From NCBI GenBank assembly GCA_963675995.2, contig CAXXIY010000001.1:1-64000 (forward strand): a stretch of DNA of 64,000 nt. The letters are read 5' to 3'. The notes beneath the pieces were generated by a model, which ran no database searches, was not told the DNA's origin, and saw only the letters and a program-made list of their open reading frames with translations. The position numbers and the translations under genes were made by a program. This DNA is from JAAFHB01 sp963675995 (lineage in GTDB: Bacteria > Bacteroidota > Bacteroidia > Bacteroidales > Prolixibacteraceae). Of the stretch, positions 9,094 through 18,446 are shown one piece after another (position 1 is the stretch's first letter; each line of letters starts with the position of its first letter).

Positions 9094-9993
9094 TCACGAT
9101 CTTGGGTGGTATCTGTTTACAGTATCTTTCAGATACTCTTTGTCCAAATGGGCATAGATTTCGGTAGTTAATATAGATTCATGACCGAGCATCTCCTGGA
9201 CAGTTCTTAAATCAGCCCCTCCCTGTACAAGTGCAGATGCAAATGAATGCCTGAAGGTATGAGGGCTGATACTTTTTTCAAGTTTTATTTTATCTGCCAG
9301 GTTCTTAATAATGGTAAAAATCATCACCCGGCTCAATTTCTTTCCCCTCCTGTTGAGAAATACAATATTCTCATACCCTTTTTCGATGGTGAGTTTCTTT
9401 CGCGAATTAACCAGGTATTTTTTGATATCGTCTATCGCCCTTTTACTGATTGGAACAAGACGTTCACGCTCCCCTTTACCTGCAATCCTAAGAAATTCCT
9501 GTTCAAAATGAAGATTTGATATCTTAAGATCAACCAATTCCGACACGCGCAATCCACAACTGTAAAGTGTCTCAAGAATAGCTTTATTGCGAAGTCCTTC
9601 CGCTTTTGTAACATCAATGGCTTCGATTAAACTGTTGATTTCATCATCGGTAAGAATTTCAGGGAGTTTTCTACCAATTCTCGGAGACTCAAGCAGGGTT
9701 GTCGGATCGTTTTCGACTGCTTCTTCAATCAACAGGAACTTATAGAAAGATTTTATGCCGGAAATCGTCCGGGCCTGTGTTCGGGGGCTTATCCCATTCT
9801 GATTCATCCACTCCACAAATTTTCTTAATTGAGCCAATTTTACCGTTTCCGGTGTGAGGTTAGGATAATGCTCTTCAACAAATGAAATAAGCTTGTTGAT
9901 GTCATTAACATAAGCACTTACTGAGTTTGGAGAAAGTGATTTCTCAATCCTCAGAAACGTTTCATACCCTTTTTTACTCTCTGACCAATTCAT
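9094..9993 (-). CDS. xerD: tyrosine recombinase XerD/XerC
   Basis: 299 residues, the standard Xer length. It resolves chromosome dimers at dif during division together with FtsK. An N-terminal SAM-like DNA-binding domain (1-95) precedes the catalytic domain. All active residues are present: Arg149 in SCGLRVSEL, Lys173, His245 and Arg248 in PHTFRHSFA, His271 in LGHESI, and the nucleophile Tyr280 in EIYAHL. The GADLRTVQEMLGH motif is typical of Xer rather than of phage integrases. Nothing mobile is next to it. A lone TATATTTG -7-like box lies at 10036-10043. ftsK is about 3.6 kb away in this window. Confidence 0.92.
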   Translation of the reverse strand: MNWSESKKGYETFLRIEKSLSPNSVSAYVNDINKLISFVEEHYPNLTPETVKLAQLRKFVEWMNQNGISPRTQARTISGIKSFYKFLLIEEAVENDPTTLLESPRIGRKLPEILTDDEINSLIEAIDVTKAEGLRNKAILETLYSCGLRVSELVDLKISNLHFEQEFLRIAGKGERERLVPISKRAIDDIKKYLVNSRKKLTIEKGYENIVFLNRRGKKLSRVMIFTIIKNLADKIKLEKSISPHTFRHSFASALVQGGADLRTVQEMLGHESILTTEIYAHLDKEYLKDTVNRYHPRS

Positions 9994-10127
9994 AATACTT
10001 TTTTTTTTAATAAAGGTGAAAGAAATTAGTTAATCCAAATATATTTTATAAACAAACGAAAAAGTATAAAAGTTGTTTCATTTTTTCGCAAATTGCACAA
10101 TATAAATATACAAAATATATTACATTA

Positions 10128-10550
10128 ATGAAAATTATTATTGTAAATGGCCCAAATCTAAATTTATTAGGGGTCAGGGAAAAAAGCATTTACGGAAACA
10201 GCTCATTTATAGACTATTACAAACTACTCACCTCCCAATTTCCTGATTTGGAATTTGAGTATTTTCAGTCAAATGTCGAAGGAGAAATAATAAATTATCT
10301 TCATAAGGTTGGATTTTCGGCTGATGGCATCGTAATAAACGCCGGAGCATACACGCACACCTCGGTTGCAATCCGTGATGCAATAGCGGCGATCAACACT
10401 CCTGTGGTCGAGGTTCATATCTCAAACATACTTACCCGTGAGCAATTCAGACATGAATCAATAATCGGACCGGTTTGTAAAGGGAGCATTATGGGTTTTG
10501 GGCTCGATTCATATCGGCTTGGTGTTGAAAGTTTTCGTGCTCCCGAATAA
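10128..10550 (+). CDS. aroQ: type II 3-dehydroquinate dehydratase
   Basis: 140 residues, the full family length. It removes water from 3-dehydroquinate to give 3-dehydroshikimate in the shikimate pathway. Marks: NGPNLNLLGVRE at 7-18, catalytic Tyr22, NAGAYTHTSVAIRDA with Asn71, EVHISN with His97, and REQFRH with Arg108, followed by CKGSIMGFG. It is divergent from xerD and is followed 42 bp later by pyk on the same strand, so the two may be co-transcribed. Confidence 0.96.
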   Translation: MKIIIVNGPNLNLLGVREKSIYGNSSFIDYYKLLTSQFPDLEFEYFQSNVEGEIINYLHKVGFSADGIVINAGAYTHTSVAIRDAIAAINTPVVEVHISNILTREQFRHESIIGPVCKGSIMGFGLDSYRLGVESFRAPE

Positions 10551-10592
10551 TAGCATTACCTTTGCCTGCAATAGAAATTAATAGCATTGAAT

Positions 10593-12035
10593 ATGAAAGT
10601 TACCAAGTGCACCAAGATTGTTGCCACCATCTCGGATAAGCATTGCGATCCCCCCTTTTTACAATCACTGTTTGAAGCAGGAATGAATGTAGTGCGAATC
10701 AATACTGCACACCAAACGCCGGAAAGTGCCCTGCAAATTGTCAATAATGTCAGAGGTGTATCTGATTGCATTGCAATTCTTATCGATACCAAGGGACCCG
10801 AAATACGAACAAAGAATGTAGCCAATCCCATTAAAGTAAAGACTGGTGACAAACTTCTTGTAAAAGGGGGAGATGAAGAATCGGCTGATGGATTATTAGT
10901 CGTTGACTATAAACAGTTTGCTGAAAATATTCCGGTGGGAAGTTCGATGTTGATCGATGATGGAGAGCTTGAATTCAAAATCATTGCAAAAGTTGGCGAT
11001 GCACTCGAGGTGTTGGTATGCAATGATGGTGAGATTAAAAATAAAAAGAGCATCAATATTCCCGGAGTTACAATTTCGCTTCCTCCTATAACCGAAAAGG
11101 ACAAAATGTTTATTGAATGGGCAGCAGACCATGATATTGATTTTGTAGCTCATTCATTTGTACGTAATAAAGAAGATGTGTTGGCTGTGCAAAAAATACT
11201 TGATGCAAAGCAAAGTCGTATAAAAATTATCGCAAAGATCGAAAATACCGATGGTGTTAACAATATCGATGAGATATTGGATTACTCCTATGGAATCATG
11301 GTTGCCAGAGGTGACCTGGGAATAGAGATTGCTGCGGAAAAAATCCCGGCCATCCAACGAAAGCTGATCAGAAAATGTGTTGAACGGAAGAAGCCTGTGA
11401 TCGTTGCTACACAAATGCTCCACACCATGATCAGCAGTCCCCGCCCTACCAGAGCTGAGGTGAGCGATGTCGCCAACGCCATCTTCGACCGAACAGATGC
11501 CATCATGTTATCAGGTGAGACGGCTTATGGACAATATCCGGTTGAAGCAGTACAATTAATGTCGCGCGTAGCTATTGAGATCGAATCGAGTAAGGACAGG
11601 AGGAATGACCTGCCTGTGCCGCGTCTCGACAACGAAGTGTCAGCTTTTTTAGCTGAAGCTGCTGTAATGGCCGCCAATGAATTAAATGTTGCCGCAATTG
11701 TTACCGATACCCTGACAGGTAAAATCGCCCGCTATATCTCTGCATTCAGAAGCCCTCGTCCCGTCTATGCCAAATGCCATAACGGACGCGTCAAACGTGA
11801 ACTGGCCCTTTCATATGGTGTTCAGGCCAGTCAGATTGTTTCTAAAAAAAATAAGCATAAATTGGTTGAATCTTCACTTTTAGACCTGAAAGCACGCGGA
11901 AAAATTACGGAAAACGACACTGTGGTCTATGTCGGCGGAAATTTTGGGGTCGGTGGCGGAACCTCCTTTATAGAGATCGCCTCTGTAGCACGAATGACCA
12001 AGGAGAAAAAAAACAGCGAGCATATAACCACTTAA
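10593..12035 (+). CDS. pyk: pyruvate kinase
   Basis: About 480 residues. It transfers phosphate from PEP to ADP, giving pyruvate and ATP. Marks: KCTKIVATISD at the N-terminus, VVRINTAHQ (the Bacteroidota form of the RxNxSH motif), IDTKGPEIRT, IAKIENTDGVNNIDEIL with the active-site Lys, MVARGDLGIE, and KPVIVATQMLHTMISSPRPT followed by TRAEVSDVANA. A C-terminal domain of about 130 residues ends in FGVGGGTSFIEI. I chose the ATG at 10593 over an in-frame TTG six bases earlier because MKVTKCTKIV fits the family. aroQ lies 42 bp upstream. Confidence 0.95.
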   Translation: MKVTKCTKIVATISDKHCDPPFLQSLFEAGMNVVRINTAHQTPESALQIVNNVRGVSDCIAILIDTKGPEIRTKNVANPIKVKTGDKLLVKGGDEESADGLLVVDYKQFAENIPVGSSMLIDDGELEFKIIAKVGDALEVLVCNDGEIKNKKSINIPGVTISLPPITEKDKMFIEWAADHDIDFVAHSFVRNKEDVLAVQKILDAKQSRIKIIAKIENTDGVNNIDEILDYSYGIMVARGDLGIEIAAEKIPAIQRKLIRKCVERKKPVIVATQMLHTMISSPRPTRAEVSDVANAIFDRTDAIMLSGETAYGQYPVEAVQLMSRVAIEIESSKDRRNDLPVPRLDNEVSAFLAEAAVMAANELNVAAIVTDTLTGKIARYISAFRSPRPVYAKCHNGRVKRELALSYGVQASQIVSKKNKHKLVESSLLDLKARGKITENDTVVYVGGNFGVGGGTSFIEIASVARMTKEKKNSEHITT

Positions 12036-12129
12036 AACTAGAGGGTGATTGGTTTTGTAGCCCTGTAAAGCAAGATCAAAGGGTTTTTATTTATTGTGAT
12101 CTACTTGTCGAACAATAGAATTTTTTAAG

Positions 12130-12888
12130 ATGAAAAAAAATGTAATTCAATTAACCCTGGTTGCCCTATTATTCGGATGCAACCTTTATGCCCAAAAGGT
12201 GAGTATTGGTTTCAAAGGGGGATTCAACATTCCGAATCTCACCCCTGGTGGCTCCGAAAACTTTTTAAATTCAGGCTATTCTTCACAATTGCGTGCCAAT
12301 GGCGGCATTTACGGGGAGTATCATATCAATAAAAGATTCTCCATCTCAGTGGGTGCAGAATACTCTTCACAAGGAGGGGTAACTGAAAGTTTTCAGACGA
12401 TTCTAAATAGTACTCCTCCACCAGATAATCTTTATCTCAACCTTCAACGGGAAGTAAAACTTGATTACCTGTTAGTACCTGTTTTGGCAAGATACAGCTG
12501 GAAGAAGAATAAACGAAGTCGTTTAGGTTTATATACAGCAATAGGACCATTTGCGGGGTACTTACTGAAAGCCAGGCAGTATAAAACTTATAGCGCTACT
12601 TTTGAGGATGAGGCAAGAACAAAGCTCATTTATGAGGAATATTTACCCGATAACCAGGCCGACATTAAAAACGACATGTATACATTCAACGTGGGTCTTG
12701 AAGGATTTGTAGGTATTGCTTATAATCTTACCCGGAACCATACCTTATTTATTGAAGGTGGCGGTAATTACGGATTTTTATCCATACAAAAACCGATAGA
12801 AAACGGAAAGGCATTTACCGGCGCAGGGGTTGTAACATTTGGCTACAGCTACACATTTCAGAAGAAATACAGAGGATGGCACAGATAA
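12130..12888 (+). CDS. outer-membrane beta-barrel protein (PorT/PF13568-like)
   Basis: 252 residues. A signal peptide (MKKNVIQLTLVALLFG to about 21, ending LYAQ) precedes a glycine- and aromatic-rich repeat of beta strands: SIGFKGGFNIPN, GGIYGEYHINKRFSISVGAEY and YLLVPVLARY. It ends with a final strand GAGVVTFGYSYTFQKKY. This is the usual look of small Bacteroidota outer-membrane barrels. The specific role is unknown. It stands alone between pyk and a bidirectional terminator; no promoter of the TAnnTTTG type is obvious in front. Confidence 0.8.
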   Translation: MKKNVIQLTLVALLFGCNLYAQKVSIGFKGGFNIPNLTPGGSENFLNSGYSSQLRANGGIYGEYHINKRFSISVGAEYSSQGGVTESFQTILNSTPPPDNLYLNLQREVKLDYLLVPVLARYSWKKNKRSRLGLYTAIGPFAGYLLKARQYKTYSATFEDEARTKLIYEEYLPDNQADIKNDMYTFNVGLEGFVGIAYNLTRNHTLFIEGGGNYGFLSIQKPIENGKAFTGAGVVTFGYSYTFQKKYRGWHR

Positions 12889-12900
12889 ATAGACACGAGA

Positions 12901-12943
12901 AAAAAGCCCATCTCAACCAAATGTCGGGATGGGCTTTTTTTTA
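12901..12943. terminator. bidirectional terminator between barrel gene and lolA-like gene
   Basis: GCCCATC (12907-12913) pairs with GATGGGC (12929-12935). T8 follows on the plus strand and A6 precedes it, giving a T-run on the minus strand. It sits between the ends of two convergent genes and slightly overlaps the 3' end of the minus-strand one. Confidence 0.85.
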
Positions 12944-13591
12944 TCGCATATCATTGATTTCAACCTTCGGAAATTTAGCCGGATCGAATTTAAAAAAGTC
13001 ATCGGTCAAATTCTGATCAGTTTTCATATTTTTCATAGCAAGGGTATATATATTCCCGTCTTTATTGAATGTCTTTGCTGCAACTATTTGATATTTAACC
13101 TTGTCAACATAAAGTCTCACCTTTGTTAACTCTTTGGTCTTATCGGTCGGGAAAAGATCCACTACTACCGAAGCCTTTCCACCAAAAGTTTCTTCTCCGA
13201 TATAGGTGTATGTAAATCCCTTCTCATAAATTGTAAAGAGGTTCGCCGGATTAAGAGCTGCGTCGCTCTCGGCATCAATCGCGCTAATATTGACCTCATT
13301 CGATTGGGTCAGGTAGCTCCATGTAGCCACCCCGTTTGAAAAAACTTCCATCCCCATGGCAGGCATATGTAACCGGTAACTTTTCCCTTTTAAAGCGACA
13401 CTCCCCTCATTCGTTTCCGTAATACTGCCAGATTTGTTTTGAAGCGTAAATGAAAAATCGATCTGAATGGTTTTGTAACTTTTGTTTGTAAGTGAAAGTT
13501 TGTCAAGAATCTCTTTCGCCTTGATATCCTGCTGTGCAAACAGTGAGCAACCTCCCAGAATTAAAACACTTAATAAAAAAACAGTCTTCAT
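12941..13591 (-). CDS. lolA: LolA-like outer-membrane lipoprotein carrier protein
   Basis: About 216 residues. A signal peptide (MKTVFLLSVLILGGCSLFAQ) precedes a LolA-fold beta-sheet domain: KSYKTIQIDFSFTLQN, KGKSYRLHMPAMGMEVFSNG, TWSYLTQSNEV, and a C-terminal VDKVKYQIVAAKTFNKDG. Family members carry lipoproteins through the periplasm from LolCDE. The Cys in GGC could be a lipobox, so the protein might itself be anchored. The start at 13591 is the first ATG; a longer frame would need TTG. It follows ftsK closely on the same strand, an arrangement common in Bacteroidota. Confidence 0.85.
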   Translation of the reverse strand: MKTVFLLSVLILGGCSLFAQQDIKAKEILDKLSLTNKSYKTIQIDFSFTLQNKSGSITETNEGSVALKGKSYRLHMPAMGMEVFSNGVATWSYLTQSNEVNISAIDAESDAALNPANLFTIYEKGFTYTYIGEETFGGKASVVVDLFPTDKTKELTKVRLYVDKVKYQIVAAKTFNKDGNIYTLAMKNMKTDQNLTDDFFKFDPAKFPKVEINDMR

Positions 13592-13612
13592 TTTATATAA
13601 ATTAAATTCCAA

Positions 13613-16039
13613 TTATTGATTAAGCCCCCGCAATAACTGTTCCAAAGCGTACTCATCCTGCAATAAAACCTGACGAGCCTTGCTCCCCTCATTTTGTCCG
13701 ACGATTCCGGCAGCTTCCAGCTGATCCATTATTCTTCCCGCCCTGTTATATCCAATTGAGAACTTGCGTTGAATGGCCGATGTTGAACCGGTTTGGTTCA
13801 TTACGACGATTCTTGCAGCCTCATCGAAAAACTCATCACGGTTCTTTAAATCAATAGTATCTGATTCACCTGCACTTTCATCGTGACACTCGGGTAACAA
13901 ATATGCATTTGGATAAGAAGGTTGCTGGCTGATGTATTTTGCAATTGACTCTACTTCAGGTGTATCAACAAAAACACACTGAACCCGGATCAGGGAATTA
14001 CCCGTCGAAACAAGCATATCACCCTTGCCAATCAGCTGATTGGCTCCCGGAGTATCCAGAATGGTCCTGGAGTCAACCATGGATGCTACCTTGAAGGCGA
14101 TCCTTGCCGGGAAATTGGCTTTAATCACACCTGTAATAATATTAATGGATGGACGCTGTGTGGCAATGACCATATGGATACCAACGGCCCGGGCCAGCTG
14201 GGCTATGCGGGCAATCGGCAATTCAATCTCTTTTCCGGCAGTCATAATCAGGTCAGCAAATTCGTCTATCACCACAACAATATATGGCTGATAACGATGT
14301 CCCTTTTCAGGATTCAATCTTCGAGAAATAAATTTTTCGTTATACTCTTTAATATTTCTGGCATGAGCTTTCTTTAAAAGATCGTAACGCAAATCCATCT
14401 CATGATTCAGCGAATTAAGGGTATTCTTCACCCGCTGAACATCCGTAATAATGGGATCGGTCTCCCCTTCCATTTTAGCGAGAAAATGTTTCTCGATAAT
14501 TGAGTAAAGGTTCAATTCAACTTTCTTGGGATCAATAAATACAAATTTAAGTTGAGCCGGGTGCTTCTTATAAAGCAATGAAGATATAATCGCATTTAAA
14601 CCAACCGATTTCCCCTGTCCTGTAGCTCCGGCAACCAAAATATGGGGCATCTTGGTCAGATCCACAACAAACGTTTCATTCGAAATTGTTTTTCCCAGGG
14701 CAAGGGGAAGTTCATAATCGCTCTCCTGAAATACCTTGGAGGAGATGAGCGAACGCATTGAAACAATTTCAGGTTTACTGTTTGGAACTTCTATCCCGAC
14801 CGTCCCTTTTCCGGGTATCGGGGCAATGATTCGGATTCCTAACGCAGCAAGGCTAAGGGCGATATCATCTTCGAGATTTTTAATCTTCGAAATTCTGACC
14901 CCGGGAGCAGGAACAATTTCGTAAAGCGTGATTGTTGGTCCCGTTGTTGCCTTGATCTTTACAATTTCAATATTATAGTTTTTAAGGGTCTGAAGTATTC
15001 TATTCTTATTTGCAATTAACTCATCGTCAGATACCTGAGGATTTCCAGTGGAACGTTCCTCGAGCAATTCGATTGGTGGAAATTTGTAGCGCGACAACTC
15101 GAGTGTAGGGTCAAAGTCGGGCATTTCAGCATCAGCACCCTCATAAAGTCCGTCTTCCTCCTCAATTTTATGGTGGAGAGGGGTAAACTGATGTTGCCCG
15201 ACTAATGGTGCTGGTTCCTCCCTGTGAATCTCTTCCCTCTCAATCTCAAGAGAGGCATTATCATTAGCCCCGGCATAGACGATCTCCACATTGTTTCCAA
15301 CAGCCACTTTGGCGAACGCTCTCTCCTTGGTTTCAATAAGGGGCGGTTGTGGAATCGAGAAGGTATCTTCCTCCGGAATCTCCACCTTTTTGGGTGCCGA
15401 TTTCAATCGCTTATAAGTCAGCCATCTTTTTAAAATTGGCCATGCCTCCTCAAAGGCAATAATGACACAAATAAACATTGAGGCGGTAATGAGAAAAAAA
15501 GTACCAACTTTCCCAATCGTTATATTCAAAAGTAAACTGATGTTTTTACCATAATCTCCACCCGGAAGGATGAATGATTTTTCATAAAATGAGGATAGAA
15601 AATAGCCGGAAGTAACTGATGTCCATATGATCAGAAACAATCCATAGGCAAAATTCCGGCTCATCGAATATTTGAACGCATTAAATAACCGCAATGCGGT
15701 GATGAAGAAAAGATAAACAAAGCCTAGTGAGGCAATACCAAATCCCCGGTTAATAAACAAATTAGCCAATATCGCGCCCCATCTTCCCCCTACATTTTGG
15801 ATTTTCAGATCGGGGTTTGCCAATAATTCTTTTGCTGAAACCTTCAGATGACTGATGTCTGCTCCACCTGAAATGAGAAAGGAGGCAAACGAAAGGAGCA
15901 GGTAAAGTGAAAATGAAAGTAAGATAAATCCAAGTCCTGCGCCTACACGTTCCCAGGTACTCAGCTTACCGAGACGGCCAGCTAAACTCCCTTTCCTGGT
16001 TGAAGTGCCACTTGATTTTTCTTTCTTGCTGCGAGTCAT
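13613..16039 (-). CDS. ftsK: FtsK/SpoIIIE-type DNA translocase
   Basis: 808 residues. About four membrane segments lie in the first ~190, then a charged linker (190-330). The RecA-like motor has Walker A GATGQGKSVG near 455, Walker B IVVVIDEFADLIM near 580, and RAVGIHMVIATQRP. The C-terminal gamma winged helix (about 735-800, GSTSAIQRKFSIGYNRAGRI) reads polar KOPS-like sequences. The protein pumps the chromosome terminus through the septum and activates XerCD. The lolA-like gene begins 21 bp downstream. A good promoter lies at 16088-16116. Confidence 0.96.
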   Translation of the reverse strand: MTRSKKEKSSGTSTRKGSLAGRLGKLSTWERVGAGLGFILLSFSLYLLLSFASFLISGGADISHLKVSAKELLANPDLKIQNVGGRWGAILANLFINRGFGIASLGFVYLFFITALRLFNAFKYSMSRNFAYGLFLIIWTSVTSGYFLSSFYEKSFILPGGDYGKNISLLLNITIGKVGTFFLITASMFICVIIAFEEAWPILKRWLTYKRLKSAPKKVEIPEEDTFSIPQPPLIETKERAFAKVAVGNNVEIVYAGANDNASLEIEREEIHREEPAPLVGQHQFTPLHHKIEEEDGLYEGADAEMPDFDPTLELSRYKFPPIELLEERSTGNPQVSDDELIANKNRILQTLKNYNIEIVKIKATTGPTITLYEIVPAPGVRISKIKNLEDDIALSLAALGIRIIAPIPGKGTVGIEVPNSKPEIVSMRSLISSKVFQESDYELPLALGKTISNETFVVDLTKMPHILVAGATGQGKSVGLNAIISSLLYKKHPAQLKFVFIDPKKVELNLYSIIEKHFLAKMEGETDPIITDVQRVKNTLNSLNHEMDLRYDLLKKAHARNIKEYNEKFISRRLNPEKGHRYQPYIVVVIDEFADLIMTAGKEIELPIARIAQLARAVGIHMVIATQRPSINIITGVIKANFPARIAFKVASMVDSRTILDTPGANQLIGKGDMLVSTGNSLIRVQCVFVDTPEVESIAKYISQQPSYPNAYLLPECHDESAGESDTIDLKNRDEFFDEAARIVVMNQTGSTSAIQRKFSIGYNRAGRIMDQLEAAGIVGQNEGSKARQVLLQDEYALEQLLRGLNQ

Positions 16040-16087
16040 GTATTTATAAGATCAGGATATTTAAAAGAAGATCGTTGAATTGCAGTG

Positions 16088-16116
16088 CAAATTTAACTAA
16101 AAAAGGGAACGGGCAA
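16088..16116 (-). promoter_or_regulatory. Bacteroidota-type promoter of ftsK
   Basis: Minus strand TTG (16114-16116), an 18-bp spacer, then TAAATTTG (16088-16095). This fits TTG-N17-23-TAnnTTTG. The expected transcript start near 16081 leaves a leader of about 40 nt. Confidence 0.65.
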
Positions 16117-16293
16117 CAAAATTCAGCGAAAACGTGAAGAGATGTACAGATGAACGTCTCCTCACACTGAAATTACAAATTACAATCTTTGAATATAAAA
16201 AATAATAAAAATATGACATTAATACAGCTATCAGGTCTTTGATATAACGTTACTTTAGGACGAAGTTTAATCAGTATAAAAAAGCAATTGATT

Positions 16294-17250
16294 GTGACCA
16301 AACTGGCAGTTGTAGCATTGGGGGGAAATGCCCTTCTTCGGGATAACGAAAAGGGGACCATTGAAGAACAGGAAAAGCACACATCAGAAACACTTGAAAA
16401 TCTGATATTCCTGATAAAGGAGGGATACAATTTAATTGTCACACATGGAAACGGTCCTCAAGTGGGCAATATTTTAATGAGGAATGATGCCGGGATGCAA
16501 CTCTATGGGATTACCCCAATGCCCCTGGATATTTGTGTCGCTGATACACAAGGTGGAATTGGCTATATGATTGAACGTATTTTCAGAAATATTCTCATTA
16601 AATACGGAATAAAGAGAAATGTGATCACAATTGTTGGAATGGTGGAAGTTGATCCCGGGGATCAGGCCTTTCTGAATCCGGCCAAGCGAATAGGAATGTA
16701 TTATTCAGAGGAACAGGCTCAACGACTTACCAGAGAAAAAGGATGGACTTTCAAATTGAGTAAACAGGGGGATCATGGATGGAGACGTGTCGTACCTTCT
16801 CCCATTCCAAAATCAATTATCAATCTGGATATAATCGGTGACCTGGCCCGGCAGGGAAACATCGTTATTACCTGCGGAGGAGGCGGAATTCCGGTTTACT
16901 TTGACGAAAACAGAGAAATCAGGACCATTGATGCCGTAATTGATAAAGATCTGGCTTCATCAATCCTGGCCAATGGAGCAGGTGCCGAAGAGTTTTATAT
17001 TCTGACCGATGTCCCCTTCATTTTTAAGGATTTCGGACTTCCAACACAGGAGAAACTCGAATTTCTGGATTATAACGACGCTGTTAAATATCTCGAACAA
17101 GGCACCTTCGGTGAAGGGTCTATGGCCCCTAAAATTGGAGCAGCCTTGTCGTTTATTAAAAATGGCGGAGACAAGAGTATAATCACTGAAGCCTCGAAGC
17201 TTGAAGACAAATCATACGGATCGAAAATAACAATGAATTATGGCATGTGA
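16294..17250 (+). CDS. arcC: carbamate kinase
   Basis: About 318 residues. It transfers phosphate from carbamoyl phosphate to ADP, yielding ATP in arginine or ureide catabolism, or runs in reverse. Marks: VVALGGNALLRDNEKG at the N-terminus, VTHGNGPQVGNIL near 50, DTQGGIGYMIE near 92, VVPSPIPKSI near 168, VITCGGGGIPV near 198, VIDKDLASS near 225, and GSMAPKIGAA near 280. No ATG start exists in frame; GTG at 16294 (MTKLAVVALG) or TTG at 16288 must be used. The ornithine carbamoyltransferase gene follows 80 bp later, but no arginine deiminase is visible here. Confidence 0.93.
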   Translation: MTKLAVVALGGNALLRDNEKGTIEEQEKHTSETLENLIFLIKEGYNLIVTHGNGPQVGNILMRNDAGMQLYGITPMPLDICVADTQGGIGYMIERIFRNILIKYGIKRNVITIVGMVEVDPGDQAFLNPAKRIGMYYSEEQAQRLTREKGWTFKLSKQGDHGWRRVVPSPIPKSIINLDIIGDLARQGNIVITCGGGGIPVYFDENREIRTIDAVIDKDLASSILANGAGAEEFYILTDVPFIFKDFGLPTQEKLEFLDYNDAVKYLEQGTFGEGSMAPKIGAALSFIKNGGDKSIITEASKLEDKSYGSKITMNYGM

Positions 17251-17330
17251 TGAATATTTCACATAAATTTGCCAGCCCTGAATGTTTTCTGAAATTTTTG
17301 ATAAGATAGATCACCTTAAATCTAAATATT

Positions 17331-18332
17331 ATGGTTAAAAACCTCCACGCCAGGCATTTTTTGAAATTGCTGGATTTCTCTGCCAAAGAGATCGAATTCC
17401 TACTTGAACTAGCTGCCGAGTTGAAATGGGCAAAGTCAGCAGGAACTGAAGAACAGCGGTTAGTCGGACGAAATATTGCCCTAATCTTTGAAAAAACCTC
17501 GACACGAACCAGATGCGCCTTCGAGGTTGCTGCATATGACCAGGGAGCACATGTCACCTATCTTGGACCCTCAGGTTCCCAGATTGGGACAAAAGAATCG
17601 ATGAAAGATACCGCCAGAGTACTCGGAAGAATGTACGACGGCATTCAATATCGCGGGTATAAGCAGTCAATTGTGGAAGAGTTGGCTCAGTATGCAGGAG
17701 TCCCCGTCTGGAATGGTCTCACAGATGAATTTCACCCGACTCAGATCCTGGCCGATTTATTGACCATGCGTGAGCATTGCGATAAGCCATTGTCGGAAAT
17801 AAAATTCGCTTACCTCGGTGATGCAAGAAACAATATGGGTAACTCCCTATTGGTTGGAGCAGCAAAAATGGGGATGGATTTCCGTGCAGCAGCGCCAAAA
17901 GAGTTCCAGCAATCGGCAGAATTACAGGCAGAGTGCAGAGAAATTGCCAGGGAGAGTGGTGCAAGAATCACAATTACAGAAGATGTCGCTCAGGCTGTTT
18001 GGGATTGCGACTTCCTTTATACCGATGTGTGGGTCTCGATGGGTGAACCTGATGATGTTTGGGCCAGTCGAATTGCACTCCTTAAACCCTATCAGGTAAA
18101 TGCAAATGTAATGGAGCTTACCGGAAATCCGCATGTCAAATTCCTCCATTGCCTTCCCGCCAATCACGACCGCAATACAAAAATAGGAGAGTCAATATTT
18201 CAGAAATTCGGACTCGAATCGATGGAAGTAACCGATGAGGTCTTTGAAAGTGATGCTTCCATTGTTTTTGATCAGGCCATAAACCGTATGCATACGATCA
18301 AAGCGGTAATGGTTGCTACTTTGGGTAACTAA
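17331..18332 (+). CDS. argF: ornithine carbamoyltransferase
   Basis: 333 residues. It joins carbamoyl phosphate and ornithine to citrulline, or the reverse when coupled to carbamate kinase. Marks: carbamoyl-phosphate loop STRTRCAFE near 56, HPTQ near 134, the ornithine-side SMG loop in DVWVSMGEPDD, and HCLPANHD near 272. It has the canonical OTC signature, not that of the N-acetyl/N-succinylornithine transcarbamylases used for arginine synthesis in many Bacteroidota. Together with arcC next door, a catabolic (ArcB) role is therefore likely; this is inference. A TAAATTTG box is at 17264-17271. Confidence 0.93.
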   Translation: MVKNLHARHFLKLLDFSAKEIEFLLELAAELKWAKSAGTEEQRLVGRNIALIFEKTSTRTRCAFEVAAYDQGAHVTYLGPSGSQIGTKESMKDTARVLGRMYDGIQYRGYKQSIVEELAQYAGVPVWNGLTDEFHPTQILADLLTMREHCDKPLSEIKFAYLGDARNNMGNSLLVGAAKMGMDFRAAAPKEFQQSAELQAECREIARESGARITITEDVAQAVWDCDFLYTDVWVSMGEPDDVWASRIALLKPYQVNANVMELTGNPHVKFLHCLPANHDRNTKIGESIFQKFGLESMEVTDEVFESDASIVFDQAINRMHTIKAVMVATLGN

Positions 18333-18342
18333 ACTATCTTTG
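18313..18342 (+). promoter_or_regulatory. Bacteroidota-type promoter of the alcohol dehydrogenase gene
   Basis: TTG at 18313-18315, a 19-bp spacer and TATCTTTG at 18335-18342. It overlaps the 3' end of the upstream carbamoyltransferase gene, so the dehydrogenase can be transcribed on its own with a leader of about 100 nt. Confidence 0.55.
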
Positions 18343-18446
18343 TACCAAATACGCAAATAAAGAATAAGGACTTTTCTGTCTTCAAATAAATCGCAAGAAT
18401 TAATAACAATTCATTCTCACAACAATTTTATTTAAAGCATATTAAG

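Noticed and set aside
9094..9993. xerD considered as an integrase of a mobile element
   Set aside because: Length, motifs and lack of phage or conjugation genes nearby fit housekeeping Xer.
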